Positions 9,367 through 15,653 of a stretch of 64,000 nucleotides of DNA are shown here, piece after piece. The notes beneath the pieces were generated by a model. It was not told the origin of the DNA, searched no databases, and saw only the letters and a program-made list of their open reading frames with translations. Numbering within the stretch: the first letter of the stretch is position 1; each line of letters opens with the position of its first letter. Location: the NCBI RefSeq assembly GCF_008642355.1, contig NZ_CP029193.1, positions 3,496,001 through 3,560,000 of the forward strand, read 5' to 3'. The position numbers were made by a program, and so were the translations under genes. This DNA is from Streptomyces venezuelae. Lineage in GTDB: Bacteria > Actinomycetota > Actinomycetes > Streptomycetales > Streptomycetaceae.

Positions 9367-9783
9367 ATGGACGCGCTGTACACCGCAGTAGCCACCGCCA
9401 ACGGCCGCGAGGGCCGCGCCGTCAGCTCCGACGGCAAGCTCGACCTGCCGCTCGGCTTCCCGAAGGCGCTGGGCGGCAACGATCAGGGCACGAACCCCGA
9501 GCAGCTCTTCGCCGCCGGGTACGCCGCGTGCTTCGCCAGCGCGATGGGCAGCATCGCGCGCCAGGAGAAGATCGACGTGTCCGACGTGTCGGTGACGGCG
9601 GAGGTCAGCATCGGCAAGGACGAGACGGACGGCGGCTTCGCCCTGTCCGTGGTGATGCGGGCGGAGCTCCCGGACCACCTGCAGGGCGCACCGGGCGAGG
9701 AGCTCCTGAAGAAGACGCACGCGTACTGCCCGTACTCGAAGGCGACGCGAGGCAACATCCAGGTGGACCTGGTGATCGAGTAG
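9367..9783 (+). CDS. ohr: Organic hydroperoxide resistance protein Ohr
   Basis: A 138-aa OsmC/Ohr thiol peroxidase that reduces organic hydroperoxides. Both catalytic cysteines are present: Cys55 in AACFASAM and Cys121 in YCPYSKATRGN. The start at 9367 gives the usual family N-terminus MDALYTAVATA; an in-frame ATG lies 9 nt upstream (9358). It is regulated by the divergent ohrR. Confidence 0.95.
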   Translation: MDALYTAVATANGREGRAVSSDGKLDLPLGFPKALGGNDQGTNPEQLFAAGYAACFASAMGSIARQEKIDVSDVSVTAEVSIGKDETDGGFALSVVMRAELPDHLQGAPGEELLKKTHAYCPYSKATRGNIQVDLVIE

Positions 9784-9892
9784 CGCGCACTCGCGGCAGA
9801 CCCGAGCAAGCCTTGAGGTAAGGGTCATACCCTGACGGCGATCGCTACATCCCGCACTGCTCCCGCACACTGCCATGCAAGGAGTCGATCGC

Positions 9893-10429
9893 ATGAGTGA
9901 CCTCATCCGCCTGCCGGGCGAGGGCCGCAAGCTGGTCACGAAAGCGCAGGAAGTGACCTTCAAGGCCACGGGCGCGCAGGGCTCGTCGTCGTCCATCTTC
10001 GAGGTGGTGGTCCCGCCCGGTTTCGACACGGGCGGCCACTACCACGAGGAGGCGGAGGAATTCTTCTACATCCTGGAGGGCGAGCTGGAGCTCCTCGCCT
10101 TCGAGCCCGCGGAACGCACGGACGACTGGCTGGACTGGGAGTCCGCCGACGGCGACCGCGTGGTCCGCGCCCCGGCGGGCAGCAGCATGTTCGTCCCGCC
10201 CAACACGCCTCACGCGTTCCGCAACGCCACGGACAGACCGGTCCGGATGCTGTTCCAGAGCAACCCGTCGCCGGAGCACGAGGCGTACTTCGAGGAGATA
10301 GCGGAGATCTGGGCGGCGGGCGGCGACTCGGTGGACCCGGAGGCGGTACGCCGCATGCGGTCGCGCTACGACGTCAAGCAGATCACCCCGATGAAGTTCG
10401 CCCCACCGGCGACGGCACCCGTGTCCTGA
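9893..10429 (+). CDS. Cupin-domain protein
   Basis: A 178-aa single-domain beta-barrel protein. The first cupin motif is GGHYHEEAEEFFYILEGELE, giving the G(X)5HXH(X)3,4E(X)6G metal site. The second is PPNTPHAFRN. The start ATG at 9893 follows AAGGAG by 8 nt. Similar small cupins may be metal-dependent oxygenases, isomerases or sensors; nothing here fixes the substrate. It follows ohr by 109 bp and may be read independently. Confidence 0.85.
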   Translation: MSDLIRLPGEGRKLVTKAQEVTFKATGAQGSSSSIFEVVVPPGFDTGGHYHEEAEEFFYILEGELELLAFEPAERTDDWLDWESADGDRVVRAPAGSSMFVPPNTPHAFRNATDRPVRMLFQSNPSPEHEAYFEEIAEIWAAGGDSVDPEAVRRMRSRYDVKQITPMKFAPPATAPVS

Positions 10430-10440
10430 CACCACACGCA

Positions 10441-10478
10441 GGCCGTCGCCCCCCACGAACCCCGGGGGGCCGACGGCC
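10441..10478 (+). terminator. Hairpin after cupin gene
   Basis: GGCCGTCG (10441-10448) pairs with CGACGGCC (10471-10478), enclosing a C6/G6 run. It is a strong stem 11 nt after the cupin stop. Confidence 0.75.
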
Positions 10479-10534
10479 GCACCCTGATCCGCTACCCTGT
10501 GCAGGGACCGCTCCAGCGGTCCGCGCAGGACCCC

Positions 10535-10607
10535 GCCTTCGTAGCTCAGGGGATAGAGCACCGCTCTCCTAAAGCGGGTGTCGCAGGTTCGAATCCTGCC
10601 GGGGGCA
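10535..10607 (+). tRNA. tRNA-Arg, anticodon CCU
   Basis: A full 73-nt cloverleaf: acceptor GCCTTCG/CGGGGGC with two G-U pairs, D stem GCTC/GAGC, anticodon stem CCGCT/AGCGG with loop CTCCTAA (anticodon CCU, reading AGG), T arm GCAGG-TTCGAAT-CCTGC, and discriminator A. No encoded CCA. AGG is a rare codon in such genomes. tRNA 3' ends are common integration sites, and the DNA that follows looks accessory. Confidence 0.97.
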
Positions 10608-10623
10608 CGAGTTTGATCAGGGC

Positions 10624-10666
10624 AAAGGCCCCGGTATCCGCAGGTCAAGCGGGTGCCGGGGCCTTT
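10624..10666 (+). terminator. Terminator after tRNA-Arg
   Basis: AAAGGCCCCGG (10624-10634) and CCGGGGCCTTT (10656-10666) are perfect 11-nt arms ending in a T run. This is a clear intrinsic terminator 17 nt after the tRNA. Confidence 0.9.
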
Positions 10667-10735
10667 CTCATGCCGTCCACGTGCACTTTGACTACCGCCC
10701 CGCGCACTCTGAATACACCCTGACTACACGAGCGC

Positions 10736-10756
10736 GGCCCCTAAATGGCCCCTAAA
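10736..10756. repeat. Tandem GGCCCCTAAA repeat
   Basis: Two exact 10-bp copies at 10736-10745 and 10747-10756 (11-bp period, one helical turn). They could be arm-type sites of a lost integrase. Confidence 0.5.
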
Positions 10757-10799
10757 CGATCACTGCGTTTGCGCAGGTCGCGCAGACCGCGAACGTAGA

Positions 10800-10828
10800 C
10801 CGCCCCCCATGCGCGGCATGGGGGGCGG
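10800..10828. terminator. Perfect hairpin, likely terminator
   Basis: CCGCCCCCCATGC (10800-10812) and GCATGGGGGGCGG (10816-10828) are perfect 13-bp arms with a 3-nt loop. Either strand could use it; no adjacent intact gene tells which. Confidence 0.6.
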
Positions 10829-11072
10829 CCGGTGTGCCGGGCCCGTCCGGAGGGGGGTGCCCTTGAGAGACGACCCCGCCACGCCTACGGGGGCTGCATC
10901 TATGTGTAACAGCCCGCTCCGCTTCGGGGCATCGCCCGAAAGAGTGAACACATGTTCTATTACAGACAGTACCTGGAGCCCTGTGGCATATGCCAGAGCC
11001 GCAGGGCTGCAGGTGAGGCCGCGGAGCAGTGTCGGTATCGACGGCGTACCCCATGCCGCCAAGATCATTCAA

Positions 11073-11090
11073 TGTAGGTTGTTACCTACA
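11073..11090. promoter_or_regulatory. Palindromic operator ahead of small XRE gene
   Basis: TGTAGGTTGTTACCTACA has 7-bp perfect arms and a 4-bp spacer. It lies 33 bp ahead of the XRE start in an AT-richer pocket, placing it where an autoregulated promoter would be. Confidence 0.6.
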
Positions 11091-11122
11091 GACTTTCGAT
11101 CATCAACCGTGACCGTGGGCGA

Positions 11123-11353
11123 GTGCCGTCAGCCCCACCGCCCAACTGGGTCCTCGCCCGCCGCCGGGCCGTCGGCACCCGCATCCGCTCCGCACGCCTG
11201 CAGGCCAACATGACCCAGGAGCGGGTCTCCCTGATGACCGGCGTCGACCGATCCTCAGTCGTCCGTATTGAGCAGGGCCAGCAGTCCCCCACGCTCGACA
11301 CCTTGATCCGTATTGCGGACGCCATCGGTGTGCCGCTGCGCGATCTCGTGTAG
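11123..11353 (+). CDS. Small XRE-family DNA-binding protein
   Basis: A 76-aa protein that is essentially one Cro/C1-type helix-turn-helix: IRSARLQANMTQERVSLMTG, then DRSSVVRIEQGQQSPTLDTLIRIADA. There is no sensor or dimerisation domain. It starts at a GTG (11123); the ribosome site is weak, so the start is not certain. A palindrome lies just upstream and a strong terminator follows, so it is a monocistronic unit. Such regulators are typical of integrated elements. Confidence 0.8.
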   Translation: MPSAPPPNWVLARRRAVGTRIRSARLQANMTQERVSLMTGVDRSSVVRIEQGQQSPTLDTLIRIADAIGVPLRDLV

Positions 11354-11361
11354 CGGTGGTC

Positions 11362-11398
11362 GGCCCCGGTCGGAGGACGCACCCCTCCGACCGGGGCC
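11362..11398 (+). terminator. Terminator after small XRE gene
   Basis: GGCCCCGGTCGGAGG (11362-11376) pairs perfectly with CCTCCGACCGGGGCC (11384-11398), a 15-bp stem with a 7-nt loop, 9 nt after the stop codon. Confidence 0.85.
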
Positions 11399-11474
11399 TG
11401 GTGCGCCGCCCCCTCAGGGAGTACGGGGGCGGGCGGTCGGCGGCGTGGGGCCGTCCAGCGACTCGCCGCCTTCA

Positions 11475-11500
11475 CCCGTACCGCCACGGGGCGGCACGGG
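11475..11500 (-). terminator. Hairpin after the four-gene minus-strand operon
   Basis: CCCGTACCGCC (11475-11485) and GGCGGCACGGG (11490-11500) pair with one mismatch. The stem lies 21 bp beyond the stop of the last gene in the operon, which ends at 11521. The rest of 11399-11520 shows no gene. Confidence 0.5.
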
Positions 11501-11520
11501 AGTCTGCGTGTGACCGCCCG

Positions 11521-11757
11521 TCAGGTCAGGCTGGTCCTCTGCCGAGCTTCGGCCCGAGCCGCCTGGAGTGCGGGACTCTCTGGCTGCACTGGGCAGCGGC
11601 ATGGGCATTCCATCGCGGGGCCGACGACAAGGCGGGTGCCCTCGATGGCCACCGCGGTCGTCAGCCGACAGTCGTGCGGCGCGTCGGTCTCTCCTCCCTG
11701 CAGTGCCCTCTGCAAGCAGGGCGGGCACGGAACGACAACGAGCTGCGGCGCGGTCAC
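11521..11757 (-). CDS. Small Cys-rich putative zinc-binding protein
   Basis: 78 aa, not a family I can name. The N-terminus has VVPCPPCLQ, the middle HDC, and later CPCRC, a spacing that suggests one or two zinc sites (about residues 11-14, 28-29 and 51-55). It begins with a GTG whose last bases are the stop of the preceding gene (GTGA overlap), which supports it being real and coupled. It is the last gene of the operon starting with the XRE-TPR regulator. GC-rich antisense frames also run here, so translation should be treated as likely rather than certain. Confidence 0.6.
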   Translation of the reverse strand: MTAPQLVVVPCPPCLQRALQGGETDAPHDCRLTTAVAIEGTRLVVGPAMECPCRCPVQPESPALQAARAEARQRTSLT

Positions 11758-12266
11758 GAGTCACCACAGGGCCGGTAAGGGACGAGGTCGTGCAGGCGGC
11801 GGCCGAGCTCGTGGCAGCGCATGGCCAGCACGAGGGGGCTGGGCTCGCTGTCGTCCGCCGCGTCGGTCAGTGCGTCGGTGGCGGCGTCCACGACCCGCTG
11901 GTGCGCGTGGTAGCTCATCGTGCCCTGGACAGCGACGGAAGCGGCGCGCTCGGCGATCGGGAGACGTCGGCGTACCTCGTGCTGCAGACGGCGGTAGAGG
12001 TCGGCCAGCCGCGGTGGGGGCGGCAGGTCCTGGCAGGCGGAGGTCGCCGCGGTGATGAGGTGGTCGACGTATCCGCCGTCGGCGCAGGGGCGGCAGGCTC
12101 GGGGGAACCAGCTGATGACGGCGCCGAGGCACTTCATGTCGTGGCGGCCGAGGTCGATAGCTGCGGGGGAGCCGCAGAACACGCAGTCCTGGCCGCGCAC
12201 TTGCCCCTCGGAGAGCAGCCCCATCGAGGGCAGCAGCGGTGCTGTAAGGCGGTCGGTGAGAGTCAT
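11754..12266 (-). CDS. Unknown protein with N-terminal zinc knuckle
   Basis: 170 aa. The N-terminal half carries CVFCGSP (about residue 27), an RHD motif, and later CRPC, giving a C2...C2 arrangement likely to bind zinc. The C-terminal half is helical and Arg-rich with no motif I recognise. The start ATG (12264-12266) overlaps the stop of the preceding gene (ATGA), and its own stop overlaps the next start, so it is coupled on both sides. The name of the family is not known to me. Confidence 0.7.
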   Translation of the reverse strand: MTLTDRLTAPLLPSMGLLSEGQVRGQDCVFCGSPAAIDLGRHDMKCLGAVISWFPRACRPCADGGYVDHLITAATSACQDLPPPPRLADLYRRLQHEVRRRLPIAERAASVAVQGTMSYHAHQRVVDAATDALTDAADDSEPSPLVLAMRCHELGRRLHDLVPYRPCGDS

Positions 12267-12787
12267 CGCAGGGTCCCCATGAGCCGTTGTCGGCCGAGGT
12301 CCACGAGCACGGCCACAGCCGGTACGGCGCACAAGCCGCCAACGGTGTGCGGTTGCACCGCCCAATGCAGTCCGGTTGGGTCGGTCCGATCGGCAGCCGG
12401 GACGCTGAGGAATTGTCCGATGCCGAGCATCGGTGCGAATCCTGCATATCCCCACTTAGCAGGTGGGTACGGCTCGACGAGCGCGTGGTACGTGCGCTGA
12501 GGGCCGTTGTGTATCACGGGTCCGTCGAGTAGCTCGGCCAGTGCCGTCGTGACGGTGTCGAGGTCTGTTGATCCGATGCTGGCGTGCACAAGCGGCGCCG
12601 ACAGGCGCACCGCATTGAACCGCGAGCCGAGCGGCAGCAGAGCGGCCCCGCCCTGTTCCCATTCCTGATGGGCCTGGCGCGGCTCTGCCTGAGCGCGCGC
12701 CAGCCAGTCGAAGGCGGCGCTGGTCAGCGTCGGAAATTCACAGATACCCGCGCTGAGAGCGCCGCTGTTTTCGCGCCCGGTCGTCAT
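12263..12787 (-). CDS. Unknown protein, weakly primase/polymerase-like
   Basis: 174 aa. The pattern FDWLARAQAEP, GGAALLPLGSRFNAVRL and a C-terminal HWAVQPHTVGGLCAVPAVAVLVDLGR resembles actinobacterial proteins sometimes annotated as bifunctional primase/polymerase N-terminal-like. The catalytic acidic residues of a true prim-pol are not evident, so function is unassigned. The start ATG is at 12785-12787. It is the second gene of the XRE-TPR operon, with an 89-bp gap containing a palindrome and a hairpin. The ATGA overlap with the next gene shows coupling. Confidence 0.7.
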   Translation of the reverse strand: MTTGRENSGALSAGICEFPTLTSAAFDWLARAQAEPRQAHQEWEQGGAALLPLGSRFNAVRLSAPLVHASIGSTDLDTVTTALAELLDGPVIHNGPQRTYHALVEPYPPAKWGYAGFAPMLGIGQFLSVPAADRTDPTGLHWAVQPHTVGGLCAVPAVAVLVDLGRQRLMGTLR

Positions 12788-12818
12788 TCGTCTACCCCCA
12801 CGGCCGCAGTGACGTGTC

Positions 12819-12830
12819 TCACACGTGTGA
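12819..12830. promoter_or_regulatory. 12-bp palindrome inside the XRE-TPR operon
   Basis: TCACACGTGTGA is perfectly self-complementary and lies 32 bp upstream of the second gene of the operon. It may be an internal operator, possibly for the XRE-TPR protein encoded just upstream. Confidence 0.5.
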
Positions 12831-12856
12831 CCGTAAGGGGGGATACTCAGAAGGGA

Positions 12857-12873
12857 GGACCGGATTCCGGTCC
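12857..12873 (-). terminator. Hairpin after XRE-TPR gene
   Basis: GGACCGG-ATT-CCGGTCC directly follows the XRE-TPR stop (12877). The stem is short with a modest pyrimidine tail, so it may only attenuate read-through into the downstream genes. Confidence 0.45.
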
Positions 12874-12876
12874 CCT

Positions 12877-14130
12877 CTATGCCGCCAGAATGCCGATGTC
12901 TACTGCCAGTTCGGATGCACGTTCGCGCCGCTCGGCCACTTTCGACTCGACCTCTTCGAGGATGATCCTGCGCGCGTAACCGTTGTACGCGATGGTCTCC
13001 CGCGCTGCTTCGCACGCCTTCTGCAACGTGGCGATAGCGACATCCGGCTGCCCGTCGAGCTGGAAAGCGCGAGCCTCCTCGATGCGGTGCCGTGCCCGGC
13101 GGGGTCGCGACTTAATGACGGCCTCGTCGGCCTTGGCAGCCTGACGCACGGACTCCCCGCCCTGATGCAGTTCGACGGCCACCGTGACGGCGTGTGCGCC
13201 CATGATGGCGCGCGAGAAGCTGGTGACTGGGTGGTAGTAATCCGCCGGCAGACGCTTGGCCATGCCCTCCGCCTTCTCCCAGTGGTGCCACGCTGTGCCG
13301 GTCTCCCGTCGGCGGGCGGCGGTGTAGCCGAGTTCGAACGTGAGGGCGCCCGCGATGGCGAGCACGTCATCCGAGGCGTCCGGGAGGAGCGGCTCGAGGA
13401 AACGGATCGCCTCCAGGTTGACGGCGTCAGCTGCGTCGAAGTGCCTGGGCCCGCTGTCGCGGTGCGCCTGGGCGAGCAGCCAGGCCGCCACCCCGATCGT
13501 GTGTGGGTCCCCGGATTCCTGAGCGGCTGTCATGCCGCGCTCGGCGACACGCCACAAGAGGCTGCTGTCGGGCTGGTAGGCGACGAAGAACTGGCACAGG
13601 CTGTACGACTCGGCGAGCAGCGCTTGGGCTGCCCGCCGGTCTGTCGCCGTGTCCGCGTGCCGCACGAGGGCCTGGCCGTCGCGGATGAGGGCAGGCAGCA
13701 GCCTGCCGATCACTTCGCGGTGGTCGGGAGCCTGGTGGCGTGCCTTCCACGCTGCGTGGAGCCGCGCCTCAAGGTGGGCGACGGGCGGCGGCTCGACGTC
13801 GGATCCGAGAGTGAAGGAGTCGACCGCGGCCTTTACGGACGCAAGCCGTGGGTGTCCGGGGCCGATGAAGAGTTCGGTGTGCATGTCCTCGGGATGACCT
13901 GTCAGTTCGACAAGATTGCGCACTCGTAGGGCCTCGGCGAGACGCAGCACCATGTCCAGCCCGGGGGCCTTCTGCTGCCCGTTCTCGATCTTCTTCAGGG
14001 TGTGTGGTGAGACGCCCACGAAGTCAGCTAGCTGCAGCCGAGTCATCCCGCGGCGTTCGCGGAGAATTTGTACGCGTTGCCCGAAGCGCAACGGGTCGGC
14101 GTACGGGTCCGGGGTAGCATCTGGAGACAT
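12877..14130 (-). CDS. XRE-family regulator with TPR-like C-terminal region
   Basis: 417 aa. Residues about 17-72 are a Cro/C1 helix-turn-helix (VQILRERRGMTRLQLADFVGVSPHTLKKIENGQQ). The remaining roughly 340 residues are helical, with repeated Ala-rich pairs such as AAQALLAESYSL and AWHHWEKAEGMA typical of tetratricopeptide repeats, as in quorum-type and sporulation regulators. The start ATG at 14128-14130 gives MSPDATPDP; the longer frame upstream lacks a ribosome site. It heads a four-gene coupled operon of small unknown proteins in the tRNA-linked island, so it is the likely sensor/regulator of that system. Confidence 0.85.
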   Translation of the reverse strand: MSPDATPDPYADPLRFGQRVQILRERRGMTRLQLADFVGVSPHTLKKIENGQQKAPGLDMVLRLAEALRVRNLVELTGHPEDMHTELFIGPGHPRLASVKAAVDSFTLGSDVEPPPVAHLEARLHAAWKARHQAPDHREVIGRLLPALIRDGQALVRHADTATDRRAAQALLAESYSLCQFFVAYQPDSSLLWRVAERGMTAAQESGDPHTIGVAAWLLAQAHRDSGPRHFDAADAVNLEAIRFLEPLLPDASDDVLAIAGALTFELGYTAARRRETGTAWHHWEKAEGMAKRLPADYYHPVTSFSRAIMGAHAVTVAVELHQGGESVRQAAKADEAVIKSRPRRARHRIEEARAFQLDGQPDVAIATLQKACEAARETIAYNGYARRIILEEVESKVAERRERASELAVDIGILAA

Positions 14131-14230
14131 TGCGGCCTTGCCCCTCTCTGAACAGCTCGACACTGTCAGGGTATGGGCAGGGCCGTTTCTATGTGAGGCG
14201 TCTGTCAACCCCGCCCCCGAGCATGGCGAA

Positions 14231-14262
14231 TGGCCCCCTTCCGCCGAGGCGGAAGGGGGCCA
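14231..14262. terminator. Strong bidirectional hairpin
   Basis: TGGCCCCCTTCCGCC (14231-14245) and GGCGGAAGGGGGCCA (14248-14262) are perfect 15-bp arms with a 2-nt loop. It separates the XRE-TPR promoter from the decayed collagen-like gene and follows the stop of the latter on the minus strand. Confidence 0.75.
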
Positions 14263-14265
14263 CTT

Positions 14266-14494
14266 TCACGGGTACTGACGGCGTGCAGGATCAAGCGCGG
14301 CCGTCTCGGGGCGCGGCTCCTCGTCGGGGTTGGGCGGTGGTGCCCCGTCCCGGCGGCACACGAGGGCGTACGGGTCGCCGGGCGGCGTCTGGAGGCTGTA
14401 CCCATCCGGGCATGCCTGACCGTCGATGCCGTCCTTCCCGTCCGCTCCGGCAGGGCCTGGCTCGCCGCGCGGGCCAGCGGGACCCGGCTCCCCT
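14266..14494 (-). pseudogene. Remnant of phage-type collagen-like protein
   Basis: Reading the minus strand from about 14494 gives Gly-X-Y triplets (GEPGPAGPRGEPGPAG, ADGKDGIDGQ) followed by CPDGYSLQ and ALVCRRDGAP, then a proline-rich end and a stop at 14266. This pattern is typical of collagen-like minor tail proteins of Streptomyces phages. Its 5' end is lost: upstream, the sequence abruptly becomes a Uma2-type fragment read on the other strand. It is evidence of past phage or element DNA and deletion. Confidence 0.65.
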
Positions 14495-14790
14495 ACCGAC
14501 TCGCCCGGATCCTGGCGAATGCCTTGGCCGCCGCCGGCCCGGAGTGGAACGCCGACACCGACTTCGATGTCCGGCTCCAGGACGTCCCGCTCACCAATCG
14601 TCGCCCGGACGTCATCGCGTACCGCGCCGAGACGATCGACATCACCCCCACCCGCCCCGAGCACGTGCCGCTGGTCGCGGAGGTGGTGTCGTCGGGATGG
14701 GAGACGACCTACCGGGAGGCGGACCTGTTCACCGGCACCCTCGAGGTGGCGGCGCCTTTCCCGGTGGAGATCGACCTCGGTCAGGTCTGA
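14495..14790 (+). pseudogene. Broken Uma2-family (DUF820) endonuclease-like fragment
   Basis: The plus strand encodes a fragment with DFDVRLQDVPLTNRRPDVIAYR and EHVPLVAEVVSSGWETT, the core of Uma2-type putative nucleases, then jumps to FTGTLEVAAPFPVEIDL, the family's C-terminus. The beginning (about 60-70 residues) and roughly 30-40 residues between these blocks are missing, so the protein cannot fold normally. It abuts the collagen-like remnant at about 14494, a rearrangement junction. Confidence 0.6.
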
Positions 14791-14810
14791 TCGGCCTCGG
14801 TCAGGTCTGG
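14771..14810. repeat. 20-bp tandem duplication at the Uma2 remnant 3' end
   Basis: Two consecutive 20-bp units (14771-14790 and 14791-14810) share CCTCGGTCAGGTCTG and differ at two positions. The first unit contains the stop codon of the Uma2 remnant. Confidence 0.75.
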
Positions 14811-14851
14811 CGGCGGCGCGAGCTCATTCCTCCTGGGTCCGGAGTGGATTT

Positions 14852-14901
14852 CAGCGCAATAGCCATTTCGTCCGTTTAATGAACGGAAGGTCATTGCGCT
14901 G
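14852..14901. promoter_or_regulatory. Nested inverted repeat upstream of the dual-OB/DUF488 operon
   Basis: CAGCGCAAT (14852-14860) pairs with ATTGCGCTG (14893-14901), and inside it TCCGTT (14871-14876) pairs with AACGGA (14882-14887). The 50-bp element is much less GC-rich than its surroundings and lies 59 bp before the first gene of the operon. It may be an operator, a folded RNA leader or a recombination site. Confidence 0.55.
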
Positions 14902-14960
14902 TCGACGCCTACCCAGATAGCGTGGCGGATGCAGCTCGGTCACAATTCCCAGGGGGGCAC

Positions 14961-15653
14961 GTGGCGGTTACCAAAGAGTTGGTCTGCTTGGCGAATTCCC
15001 GGAAACACCTCGGGCGGTGTATCGCCGGGATCGATATCGAGTCGAACGCGTGGGTGCGGCCTGTCAGCAGTCGGCGGACCCACGAGGTCTCGGCGCCGGA
15101 AAGGCAGTATCGCGACGGTGCGGAGCCGCGCGTACTCGACGTCGTGTCCATGCGGCTTCTCAGGCCCAAGAGGTTCGGGTTCCAGACCGAGAACTGGATC
15201 CTCGACCCCAGCAGTCAGTGGACGAAGCGGGGGCGCGTCGGGTGGGACGAACTGTGCCGGCTGGAACAGAGGCCGAAGCACTTATGGGTGAACAGCGAGG
15301 ACAGCACCAGGAAAGGGCTCAACGACCGAGTCCCTGTGGAGCATGAGTTCGCGCTGCTGAACTCCCTCAAACTCATCCGGGTCGCGTCTCTCACCATAGA
15401 GGTGGATCGGCCCTACGACGCGAACAGAGACCTCGAGGTGCGGGCCAAGTTCCGCCATGAGGGAACCACTTACATCCTCAAGGTGACCGACGCCGTGTAC
15501 GAGGAGAAATTCAGGGCACTCGGCGTGGGAAGTTACAGTTTATCCGAGTCCTTCCTGACCGTGAGCTTGGGTGAGGAATTCAAGGGTTACCTCTATAAGA
15601 TGGTGGCGGCCATAATCGAGCGTCGCACGACAGAACCGGGCAGCGACAGATGA
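14961..15653 (+). CDS. Dual OB-fold domain protein
   Basis: 230 aa. The N-terminal block ELVCLANSRKHLGRCIAG, then WVRPVSSR and EPRVLDVVSMRLL, and the C-terminal block YILKVTDAVYEE, FLTVSLGEEFKGYLYKMVAA match the family named dual OB-containing domain, which I recognise by these motifs. Function is not established; OB folds usually bind nucleic acid or nucleotides. The start GTG at 14961 follows AGGGGGG; a GTG at 14922 is the alternative. It contains two TTA codons (15282-15284 and 15540-15542), so translation should need the bldA tRNA. GC falls to about 50% near its 3' end, a sign of transfer. The stop overlaps the next start (ATGA). Confidence 0.85.
   Translation: MAVTKELVCLANSRKHLGRCIAGIDIESNAWVRPVSSRRTHEVSAPERQYRDGAEPRVLDVVSMRLLRPKRFGFQTENWILDPSSQWTKRGRVGWDELCRLEQRPKHLWVNSEDSTRKGLNDRVPVEHEFALLNSLKLIRVASLTIEVDRPYDANRDLEVRAKFRHEGTTYILKVTDAVYEEKFRALGVGSYSLSESFLTVSLGEEFKGYLYKMVAAIIERRTTEPGSDR

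Larger units (their letters stand above)
10667..11122. other. Integration-scar-like region downstream of tRNA-Arg
   Basis: 456 bp without a convincing gene. It contains two TGACTAC words about 32 bp apart, the paired GGCCCCTAAA repeat (10736-10756), a perfect hairpin (10800-10828), the 12-bp palindrome TGGCATATGCCA (10984-10995) and an AT-richer promoter with operator (11073-11090). Such short repeats between a tRNA 3' end and accessory genes resemble integrase arm sites, but no integrase reading frame or second copy of the tRNA end was found. Confidence 0.45.

Noticed and set aside
10760..11068. 102-residue minus-strand open frame next to the small XRE gene
   Set aside because: No motif, composition like antisense noise, runs through a perfect terminator-like hairpin.
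10952..11077. 41-codon open frame with CGIC motif
   Set aside because: Weak ribosome site, overlaps two palindromes, no similarity recognised; more likely part of the control region.
12428..12440. Match CGAATCCTGC to the tRNA-Arg T arm, as a possible att site
   Set aside because: Only 10 bp, lies inside a coding gene, and neighbouring bases do not match the tRNA end.
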